Shown: one piece after another, positions 23,962 to 33,489 of the stretch | Layout: every line of letters begins with the position of its first letter | Numbering within the stretch: the stretch's first letter is position 1 | Assembly: GCF_016545825.1 (NCBI RefSeq) | Contig: NC_052612.1 | Span: forward strand, 53,241,738-53,305,737 | Source of the DNA: Eucalyptus grandis | Taxonomy: Eukaryota; Streptophyta; Magnoliopsida; Myrtales; Myrtaceae | Length of the DNA stretch: 64,000 nucleotides | Direction: 5' to 3' | Program-made: the position numbers and the translations under genes | The notes under the pieces: generated by a model | The model's input: only the letters and a program-made list of their open reading frames with translations | Databases searched by the model: none | Told to the model about the DNA's origin: nothing

Positions 23962-26063
23962 TCAGTGTGACTTCACATACTCCAAAACGACATGGCGAGC
24001 CTCGGTCTCTTCTCCAAAATCCTGCAGATTGATAAAATATTAATGAGGGCAGCTTGACCAAGATTATATGCAAACAGAAATTCGACACCACTATTAAGCA
24101 TCGTAGATTAGGGGTGATCGATTCCTGGTTCAGTCCAATCCCCCTTAGGAACTGGGAATTGGACGGTCCAATGGAACCGGTGATAAATCGATTTCCCCTC
24201 ACCTTTAAAATCAAGCATTTGTTCTTTACCCACAAAAAGATCAAAATGCTACAAAAATTGTGTGCACTTCACACAGCTAAACAAATCTTACACTGAATCT
24301 TAGCCAAAAGGCCAAGAAAGGCATGCTTTATTTGGAGCATGACTTGGCTTTTATGCACGACTCCTCTTAGGGCTTGTCTCTCTAGTCTCTTGTGGTATCC
24401 AGCCTTCCATGCAAAACGCCTTTAATGTGGGACTCTTAGCTTGCCATTATTATTGTGTCTAGCCTTCCATGCGAATGTCGAGAGTCCCACATAGAATGGG
24501 CACACAAAAATCATAAGAGGAGTTGTGCATAAAAGCCACCAAGCCATGCTCTAATTAAAGCATGCTTTTCTCAGCTTTGTCATTTGCATCTCAACAAGAT
24601 TGAGAAAATTCGTCATAATTAAGAGTTAAAATTATTTCTTTAATAATTTTGAAGAAATAAAATTAATAGTTTCAAAAATAATCGATCTGGTCTGGTCCGG
24701 GCGATTCCATCCTAGGAACCGGAACAATTTCACTGTCTCCAATTTTAGGGATCTGAGAACTAGACCGGCGCCCATTGGGACTGTATTGGCCGGTCCGGTC
24801 AGTTCCTTTTGCTCACCCCTATCATAGATGACCACTTATCCATTCTAAACTTATGCTATACAAAAAATCTGGCAGAGATTGTGAAATATGTACCTTTAGA
24901 ACAACGCAGGAGCAACCGACGACCTTCCTTGCCTTTCCTTCAGAATCAATCTTGCATAACTGCAGAAACAATTCTATTAGAGAACAAGATACTAAGACTG
25001 TACTAGACAGCTCAAACTTGGCGATTCATTCATCTGCAAAGCTGTATGAAGAGAAACATGTACGAAGTGAAAGTAGATTTATGACTTACCCCAGCCCACT
25101 CGCCAAGAGATTTAGCACTGGGCACATTGATCAAACTGACATTGTGCTCGTTGCAAAGTGCCTTTACAAGTTTAATATAATCAGGCTGATTGCAGTCCTC
25201 TGCTAATACGCAGAGCAATGCGGCATGCTTTTCAACTGCCTTGGCGCCTTCATGGAGACCACGTACAAGCCCACCGTGGGCCAATGACTTCCTCAGGACA
25301 ATTTGTAAAGCGGTCATGAGGTCCATGGGCTCACCAGGAGCAGGAGCAGGTGCAGGGGTCTCAGCAACAGGCACAGCTTCTTCTCTGTACAATAGAAATG
25401 CGATGGGAAGTGCACGAGTTAGAAGATAGCACGCAGGAAAAATTGCAAACTTCGATAATGACAATAAAGGAATGCACCTACAGCCCTAAATCAACAAGAG
25501 AAACAGAGCAGCACTATCGCATAATTTGCATTGATATTTTAGTCCTTTCCCAAAATAAAAACCCTTAGTCTCATCCCTTCAAATATTCAAACTTCTGTAA
25601 TATCGACCAACAAAACATGTTCAAAATCACACGTGAGTCCAATAGTGCCATAGAAAACGTCATATCCCTATCTCCGAAATAGAATAAACAGCTTGATGTG
25701 TTCAGATGCGCTTGGATACATCCATCCACATTTTGGAGGAGCAGCTATGGTGCTATAAATATCTACTCTTACCGCACACTATTATCAGCAGCAAACACCC
25801 ATTTTCTGGACTTACATATTCTGAAAAGTAAGTCTGACTCTCTTTTCTAAGGAAGAAATTTCATTAATGCAACAAAGCTCAATGCCCAGGGAAACCATGT
25901 CTTCCTTTTAAAATCAAGCTAAACACAAACATGTGTCTAATCTTCTCAGTGAATTAACAATAGAATTCGGCATCACAATTTGCAACTTGCGATAGGTACA
26001 TAGAAGCAACAAAAAATAGTAATGGAACATAGAGAATGGCTTTGTTTCCACTCACCCCGACAT
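23962..26063 (-). CDS. RPS12: 40S ribosomal protein S12 (eS12)
   Basis: Cytosolic small-subunit ribosomal protein, eukaryote-type eS12. Coding exons: 26063-26056, 25384-25090, 24959-24894, 24021-23962. They join in frame to 142 residues, the usual plant length of about 144. Visible family blocks are [70 protein letters not shown] and the C-terminal DFGEET...YVKSH. The alanine-proline-rich start after MSGEEAV is typical of plant copies. The first coding exon has only eight coding bases (ATG TCG GG). A spliced leader exon probably ends at 26696, so the start codon lies downstream of a 5'UTR intron. All splice sites are GT-AG and no frame damage is seen. Intron 3 (24893-24022) holds a hAT-like element. 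Confidence 0.97.
24280..24324 (-). ncRNA. U2 snRNA-like 5' end (probably a pseudogene or captured fragment)
   Basis: The minus strand from 24324 reads ATGCCTTTCTTGGCCTTTTG then GCTAAGAT, close to the conserved 5' end of U2 snRNA including the region of the branch-site helix; about 40 bases match well before similarity fades. An ATTTTTG stretch farther on resembles an Sm site, but the U2 stem-loop II region is not recognisable. A TATA-like CATAAAAG lies at 24355-24348, about 30 bases upstream. An upstream-sequence-element-like GTCCCACATT lies at 24433-24424, and a weaker match nearer at about 24398-24391. Expression is unknown. Confidence 0.55.
24313..24573. repeat. Inverted repeat carrying head-to-head snRNA-type promoters
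   Basis: Arms of about 60 bases at 24313-24373 and 24510-24573 are inverted copies; both contain GCATAAAAGCC and an AAAGCATGC end. The right arm on the + strand has USE-like GTCCCACATAG (24484-24494) and CATAAAAG (24528-24535), 34 bases apart, which is the spacing known for Pol II-type plant snRNA genes. It then leads into CTTTTCTCAGC, a degraded version of the U2 start. Confidence 0.6.
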
Positions 26064-26695
26064 TTTTTGTGATTGATGATCAGGCTACACTTAGACTTTC
26101 CCTTCCTGTTACAAACAATATAGTGATGTGAAGCTCACATTAATGAAACCAGGAAAAAAAAAAGTGAAACGGGGGAGCAAGATCAGGATTCAAGATACAC
26201 TATTGCAATCCAAACATGCCGACAACCTCACTAACTGCTTCTTTCATCTCAATCTAAAAGGGATAACCTCACCAAGTGGTTCTTCCAGGAACATAGAAAA
26301 GATAAATACACTATAAAGCAGAAGAGCTCAATCAATCCAATACTTGCAGGGTGGTTCTTCAATTCAGGACGTGGACAGAGAAATGCAAGAAACATGAGAA
26401 CACGGAAAATGTCCCAAATTTAGCATTAAACCCACGAATTTCTATCGCCCAAAAGCTCAGTGGCTCTCACAAGCTCATGCCCAGAACACAGAGCGCCGCC
26501 AAAACCAATCAAGACCACCGACCCCCCCTCACGCCTCATCTTGAGCGGATTGCAAGATCAAACCTTTACACTCTAGTTCGACTCCTAGGCAGAAAAATGC
26601 ATCGAATGCAGAAACTTCCAATCGAAACGTCACGAAAAATCGAGTTCAGAGACAAAGGAGGAGGCGCAAAAGGGAGCAAAGGAAGTGTTGCGGAC

Positions 26696-26730
26696 CTTTG
26701 CTTTCGGTCGACGGCTGCTCGTTAGACTGC
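26696..26730 (-). other. Probable RPS12 leader exon
   Basis: A transcript starting about 30 bases after the TATA box would run through a pyrimidine-rich start to a GT donor after 26696 (CAAAG|GT). The matching acceptor before the ATG is probably at about 26106, giving a leader intron of roughly 590 bases. The exact start is inferred. Confidence 0.5.
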
Positions 26731-26757
26731 AGTCGTGTGAAGATGATGGCTTCACGG

Positions 26758-26792
26758 ATTTTATAGTAGGGTTCTAAGACCCAAAACCCTAA
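26758..26792 (-). promoter_or_regulatory. RPS12 promoter: TATA box and telo box
   Basis: On the minus strand TATAAAAT lies at 26765-26758. A telo box lies just upstream; the motif reads AAACCCTAA on the + strand at 26784-26792. Telo boxes near the start are characteristic of plant ribosomal protein genes. Confidence 0.7.
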
Positions 26793-28382
26793 TTTGGGTG
26801 AATTACCGAATTGCCCTTTTAATTTTTTTTTGCTTGTTTACAAAGTTCTAGTTTGAAGGAAAAAATGAATCATAGATTAAAAAAGAATGTCTTATTTGTT
26901 CAGATGAATTTCCCAATCTAGATATGAGCGGTTGCTGAACTCTGGTTTATCTTTCGATTATTTAAAGCATCTCCATGGCGGTGTACTTAGTGCGTTTTGA
27001 ATGGTAAATTTTGTACGAAACACATCTCTTGGTTGAAGAGCTTATGCTTTTTCTTAAATGGATCATGAATCCCCTCAATTATGATCTTAGTAGACTCTGT
27101 CAATCTTTTGCAAGGTGTGTTTCATTTAGTTTGCATTGATACGAAAGCAAACAATGAGAATTCACTTTACATGTAAAAGATTCATCACATTATTTAATTA
27201 AATGAGTGATCAATCAATGTAATTTAGACTTGATATGGAAAATCTTCCTGAAAATAAAATATTATTTGAAATAATTAATAAAAAATATTTTCATTGTCAA
27301 TAACAATTTATATCTATTTTTTTACGGATAATAAAAATATTTGTTGTTTATTTAATTTTATTAATAATATAAACAATCATTTAAAAAAATATTTTTCAAT
27401 TTTTTTTTAACAAAATAAACACACCTTTACATTTCACATATAAAGCCTGTCTAGAGTGATTCTACATTTTTTTACTTTTGACCTTTCGTAAGTTTTGTAA
27501 AACTCGCCGTTTTACTTTCATTAACCTCAAACACTCGAAACCTTTCAAAAATATTTAAATATTGGCATTTAAAATTGTTTGTTATATATATATATTTTAT
27601 TATCTTTGGAAAATATGATAAATTCTTTCATTTCCAAACTTTGAAGGGAAAAACATAGATAGAAGTAAGAACAGGCATGAGGAGCATATATTGTTTTGAG
27701 AAACAAACAACTAGAATCAAAGGTCTTAACCGATATAGAAATGGTCGTTGCAAATTTACCTCACTCATCAGGCAACGATGTTGAATGCAAATAACAGCAG
27801 CCGATAGAGCAAGTTTGAACAATTTTCAGATGCGGCAAAAGCTCGCAGTAAACACCACACCATATTGACGACACGGTTTGGACCACTACCTCAAAGAAGC
27901 CCGGGTCATCGCATCATGATATCATTCAATACTATGGATCACGATCTCTCATATATATGACAAAATGATGATTACATGAAACAACCATATCTCATGTAAG
28001 GCAGACATACAAAAATCCCATTGAAATACAATAGTCAGCTTCAACATATCGTTACAGATGGCTTGCTGTCAGCGCTGACTGCCGAATACAAGAGCTGCGT
28101 TTGTATCATCACCAGTATTGCTTGAACATATACCCGATCCCATTTTGGAGCAACAACATGAATTGGAATGCTATAATTCAAATAATCGTGTCTGGGGTAA
28201 GACCGCCATTACTTATCACTCTAGATCTAATGCTCACTCACAAGTCAAGCTGGAAACAGTGTATATTGGAAATGACAGTGTGTCCAGCAAGTGAAAAGTA
28301 CTTTGCAGCAGCCAACTTCTCCATCATGACCATATGAATTGAACCAAATTCGATGAAAGTAACGCAGGAATGTGCAAGGAAC
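26793..28382. other. Spacer between RPS12 promoter and TRS31 stop
   Basis: AT-rich. The part next to 28382 is probably the TRS31 3' untranslated region. No other gene is seen; the frame at 27628-27822 has no recognisable domain. Confidence 0.45.
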
Positions 28383-31300
28383 TCAACCCAGTCTCGCTTC
28401 TCTCCTAAGTACCTAGGAGATAAAAGTGAAGAAAAGTCAATTTGATATGAACACCAGTGTGCCATGAAAAGAGAGAGAAACATACTCCTCATAGGCATTG
28501 ATAGAAAGCAAAATGAGTCATTTCTTGTTGACTCAACCATAAAGAGGCACGAAATAGAAAAACAACTCTCACTAGAACTCATGGCTTTAAAAACTTTCTG
28601 GAAGGAAAATATAGCTATTGAGTAGATAATTTGAGCAAGAAGCACTCATGATTAAATAAAGTTTAGAAGTGCTTGTCAACATTTAAATTGCATCATGAGA
28701 CAAATGAGATGACATTGCATTTCGTGGAGGAAAACTCATGAGGGCGTTTATGGAGTCAGTAAAGAGAAGCGATGCAAAGGCTCATTCAAACATCACTTAT
28801 ATGAACAGAAAGGAGGGTAAAAGGCAAGAATAGGCAAACAAAAAGAATTTAACGAAATTCAAGATAAAACAGGCGAGTAGTTGGATAGAAACCTCTTCTG
28901 CAAACTTTATCAAGATTGTAGTCCGGGGTCTTTGTTGCCCCTCGACAGGAACAAAGTGTGCTGTTACAACAGCTGGAAATCCAGCACCATCCAGAACACC
29001 CTTCAATGAAACATAAAAAGTACTCATCAGAGCTCCAGATTGCCTAACTACCAGCTAACAAGGACAGAGCGATGTAGCACTAACCCTCACTATTCCAGCC
29101 ACAAATGCCCCACAGTTAAAAGTCCCCATATCTTTAGGGATAGATATAAACCTACACATCCAATGGGGTTGGATATATCAGGTTCAGGGCATTAGCTAAT
29201 AAAGAAACTTTAGCTGGTCCCTTGTGATTCTATAGACATCGTAAGCAATCATGGAATCATTACCGGTTTACAAGAAGCTCCTTCTCACTAATCATGTATT
29301 CATCTTCATGTTCAGTCCCCTTTTCAAGTGAATCAGCCACCTATAAGGTGAAAAAAGGAATCTTTTGAAGATTAGACACACTATGAAAATAACGTACACA
29401 CTAAAAGAAGGCTAAGATCCATCAATTTTAAGGGAGAAAAGATTTGCAGGTTCCATGAACACAAGAACGTTTCGTTTCTTCAGCCATGAATAACAAGCCC
29501 CCAGTCAGATTCAGCCTAACAAGCCCACTACAAGAAACAAAGATGACTTAGAGTTTTATGCGATGTTTGGAAATGGTGGGAAATGAGAGGAATTTGGAGG
29601 GGAAAATATTCAACATTTTAAAATTTTGCAAGTAAGAAGAGGAGAGGAAGTTCAAAGTATGATGCATTTTCTTTCTATTTTCTTTACTCACTATGCTCCC
29701 AAACATAGCCTTAGGTTACCATGAATGATGAAGCAGAAAAAAGCTGTATGATTCACCTTGCCAAATAAAACCTTCCACACCGTGCTGTGTACAAAAGAAA
29801 GAATACCCAACAGACGGGTTTCCCTCCTATTTCCCTGTTGACAGAAGCAAACATAAGCAACAGATGATGAGCCAAAAATATCATACTCGCTGTTACCTCT
29901 CCTGTTGCATGACAGTCCAACATAAAAGGTGTTTATTCAGGAGTTATGACATGTAATTACATGACACAGCACCACAGGCGCCACAGATTTCTTAGGCCAA
30001 TATTATATCGTCTTAAAAAGTTGTTTTCATGTCTCTTAAAATGTAGTGCCAAAAGAATAGTTCACCCAAAAAAATAAATAAATAAATAAATAAAATGATA
30101 GAACCTCAGCTAAAAGAGAACATGAGAAGAAACAATAAAAGATCTATGGGAATGGCCTAAGCCCCTGATGCAAGGATGATGACAATGATCAACCGTTGGA
30201 AAATGGAGGGTCACAAAGCAAAATGAGCGTGAAGAAATTTTTCAGTTGTTCGCTGGAAAATGTTCCAAAGAGAAGACCAGCTTCCGATTCAACAGTAAGA
30301 ATCTATTTCAGCAATGAAAAGCATTACAAGAATTAGTTCAACAGGATCGCATTATGAAAAGACAAAACACCTGGCCACATTCTAACTTGAACTAGCTCAC
30401 AGCAAATATAGAACGTTTGTTCTGGTGAAAGAATGCATCAGTGATTTGTAAAACATAATTGCAAAATATTGAGGAACCAATATGGTCTACACTACTGAGA
30501 ATCTAAGGAAGAGCATGCCTACAAAATTTCCAGAAATCGCACAAAGTTGAAGAGCTTATACATGGTTTATTGATGTGCAATGTGATCTAATCCAATATCT
30601 TGCATGTGCAATCAGAGTATATCTCCCTACATGCAGAAAGATTTTATTTATAACACAAAAGAGCATATGAAATCCAGCTAGATGCAAACCCTAATCTTTC
30701 TGCTGCAGTGATGTATTGCAACCAACATAAAAAGATGCAGTACTTCAGATTGCACCAAAATGCTAAAGAAAAAGCCATTGATCTGAATAATACAACTTAA
30801 AAGTTTTTATTCACTAGACAGAACATAAGAGTCCTAACAGTAATTTCCAGCGCTGATTAGGGAAATCACATTGCACATCTTACCTTTTCTCTGTGGCAAA
30901 GAAGTTCCAAAACTCGAGCCCCTACGGAGTAGCCTGCATCCTCTAGCCTGGGTCATACAAGTGAGGATTATTAAAGGTGAAAAATAACATCTCTCAATTT
31001 GTATATTTCGGTGGCTGCTTCATGTTTAGTTCTATAATTGCACAAATGAGAGAGGACAAGAAAAATATATACCTGCGCTCTAACTCTGCGATATTATCAA
31101 CCTGGGTCTGGTTATACTGAACAAGCTCCGAGAACAAGAAAGAAAAGGCGCTCAAACTGACCTGCACCCAGAGCAAAAACCCATGTTGATTAGTTCCGCC
31201 GAAGCACACATGATCCATCCCAAGATCCAAACAAAAAGTCCAACCATCCAACAATCCATCACAACACTCCCGACTATATATGGACAGCATAGAAGCAAAA

Positions 31301-31795
31301 CGAATAAGAACAAACGGCTCTCGAAGTAACCTAACTGCAAGTATATCACAGTCCGACCTAATCCGAAAGAATAGGAAAGCCAAGCGAGCAGAAGCAAATC
31401 GAACCCATCCGGCTCCGGAATAAAGGATCTATTTTTCCGTCCCCCCTACGAAAATGGCGATTACCCTTTGCCGCGAATTCGGCCAAATAGCTGATCCATT
31501 TGCCAAGAACTGACCTAATTCTCCAATCACTAACCCCTCGAGAACCCAAGAAACGGCGCAAATGCAGCTCGAGACGAAGGAGCCGACCAGATCAGCAATT
31601 CGAGCCCTAGCTAAACAGCAAGAGCCCCAGACCAAGCATCGCATTCACGACGAAGCGACCAGATCAGCACTTCTTTCGCGCGCGCAGGGAGAGATAGATA
31701 GAGAGAGAGAGAGAGAGAGAAACCTCTTGCTTGCCCTTGCTGAGAGGCTTGTCGAGGACGTTGGAGTACTGCTTGGCCTTGCCGACTCCGATCAT
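28383..31795 (-). CDS. TRS31: TRAPP complex subunit TRAPPC5/TRS31
   Basis: A core subunit of the TRAPP tethering and Rab-activating complexes at the Golgi, of the Bet3-related fold. Exons: 31795-31724, 31161-31073, 30947-30884, 29834-29757, 29340-29264, 29151-29085, 29000-28893, 28412-28383. All join in phase at GT-AG sites to 194 residues, matching the plant family length of about 195. It begins MIGVGKAKQYSNVLDKPLSK. Conserved blocks include SELVQYNQTQVDNIAELERR, ARVLELLCHREKGNRRETRL, FVHSTVWKVLFGK, DEYMISEKELLVNRFISIPK, CGAFVAGIVRGVLD, HFVPVEGQQRPRTTILIKFA, and the terminal VLRREARLG. The last coding exon has only 30 bases. No frame damage is seen. A GA tract lies just inside intron 1 and a CT tract in the presumed leader. 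Confidence 0.97.
31700..31720. repeat. GA microsatellite at the start of TRS31 intron 1
   Basis: About ten GA units lie immediately inside the donor of the first intron. Confidence 0.85.
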
Positions 31796-31884
31796 CGTCG
31801 CCGACGATGGTGGTGGTGACGATGATGGCGGTGGTGACGATGAAGAGCTTCTCTCGTCCTTCCTTCCTTCCTTCCACCGGCTTA

Positions 31885-31911
31885 GCTCTCTCTCTCTCTC
31901 TCTCTCTCTCT
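31885..31911. repeat. CT microsatellite in the TRS31 leader or promoter
   Basis: About 13 CT units on the + strand, 90 bases upstream of the TRS31 start codon. It is a GA tract on the gene strand. Confidence 0.85.
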
Positions 31912-32039
31912 GCTTCGACTATTTAGCTCCTCCTTTTTACCATTTATTTTGAAATTAATTTGCTTTTTTCTCTCAAAATAACTAATTTCGTACTTCCACA
32001 TCCTATAATAAAAAAATAAAAATTACCGAAATTACAATT

Positions 32040-32730
32040 GAATTCTACTTTTTTTCTAAAAATATAATCAAGTTAAAAAAATTGTCAAATTTGTGTAATT
32101 AAATCTTTTCATTGGCTTCGTCAATTTACTTAATGAAAATACCGATGTCACATTTTTTTAATTATTTTTCTCTCCATGTGGTGTTTTTATTACTTTCTTC
32201 CTTGAATTTAAGTTAGATTAAAAAAAATAGAAAAAATGATAGATTAAAAAGAAATGATGTTATAAAAAAGGTTAGCGGTTGCCTTTTGCCCCCATCCTTG
32301 AAAAGGGCTTGGGAGGTCATCAAGGTTTTGTCAATGGGCAGCGACCCTTGCTTAGATCTGGTTGACAATCAATGAGGCCCCTTGCTTAGATCTGGCTGAC
32401 AATCAGTGAGGCCTTACTCAAGGTCGATGACCATTGTTGAGGCCTTATCGACCTTTGCCGGCCTTTTTTGGCGATAAGGTGTGACTACCCATTGACAAGG
32501 ACCTATGAGGGGTTGCTAGCCTTTTTTCTTAGTTTGCGTTCTCTTAGGTTTTTATCTTTTTAATCAAATTTAGTTTGTCCTTCTTTTTAATTTTTTAACA
32601 TAACACCTGCTTGGTGCTATAAATTACGTCAGCATTTTCTGCAAGCTAAATTAGACATAGTTAATAAAAAGAGTTGATTGCTCTAATTTAACAAGTTTTA
32701 GAACTTGGTTGAATTTAAAAAAAAAATTAA
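32040..32730. mobile_element. MITE-like element with duplicated internal segment
   Basis: AT-rich, weakly inverted ends of about 100 bases enclose a GC-richer centre. Inside, CCCTTGCTTAGATCTGG followed by TGACAATCA is repeated in tandem (about 32346-32381 and 32382-32416). There is no coding frame. The half element at 40.1-40.5 kb has a similar design. Confidence 0.4.
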
Positions 32731-33299
32731 TGCTCAATCACACTTACATGACAAGCTTTTGAATTTATAGCGGACGTCAACACATGAAGTTATATTAGTA
32801 AGACTTTGCTCATTTTGTTCTTATCAGTGTATAAATTATACTTTGACTTGGCAAAAAAATAATTAAGATGCATTCCACGTCTTATTATCTACTCAAAAGA
32901 TTATATTATAATATGAGAGATAATAAAATTATCATGTTTTATTTTCTCCTAGAAGAGAAATACAAAAAAAGCAAACATTTTCTAGAAAAAGGGACTTGAA
33001 CTTTAGGCTTTATTTGTTTGGAAGAAAACAACTTTCAACAAAAAAAAAATTCTAAATTTTTTACCATTTTTGAAGAAAATAGATTGGTTGAGGAAAATAT
33101 TTTTAGTCACCTTTAAAATAAGGGGAAATGACTTTCTCTTTTAGAAGAATTCATTTTCCTCCTCTTACTCTCATTTCACTAGGTTCCCTCCTTGTTGGCT
33201 GTCTAGTTGGCTTCTTTAGGCTAAAAAATCAGACTGATTTCTCATTGATGGGGCAAAAGTGTTCTGTAGTCTTCATAATGGATTTGGCAGCTAACAGTA
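32731..33299. other. AT-rich DNA, no gene seen
   Basis: No recognisable gene. The left edge of the LINE remnant that follows is not sharply defined. Confidence 0.4.
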
Positions 33300-33489
33300 T
33301 TCTGCAGTCTTCATAAGAGATTTGGCTACCCATAGAGCTTCACTTTAGCTTAATATGCACTTAACCATAAGTTATTCGATGATAAGTCAACTTTCATATA
33401 AGCTCTTGAACTTAATTCAGTTCGTGTGTCTTTTGTGTGCTTCAACCACGATAACGCCTTTCTCATCATTAGAGTTTCCACAACCATAC
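33300..33489 (-). pseudogene. LINE remnant: RNase H C-terminal part
   Basis: Read leftwards, the sequence after 33489 gives ETLMMRKALSWLKHTK followed by further LINE-type RNase H residues, matching the stretch where plant LINE RNase H domains have AEALALREALSWLK. It continues the domain that begins at 36.5 kb; the two parts are separated by a solo LTR. Frameshifts and stops are present. Confidence 0.55.

Larger units (their letters stand above)
24109..24821. mobile_element. Non-autonomous hAT-like element in RPS12 intron 3
   Basis: It starts TAGGGGTGATC and its inverted right end reads TAGGGGTGAGC, as in hAT elements and in the independent copy at 43.5 kb. Eight-base flanks TCGTAGAT (24101-24108) and TCATAGAT (24822-24829) differ by one base, fitting a hAT target duplication. 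Subterminal GGTTC/GGTCC-type motifs lie at both ends. There is no transposase frame. The centre carries a long inverted repeat with U2-like sequence. It lies wholly within the intron and does not touch splice sites. Confidence 0.65.
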
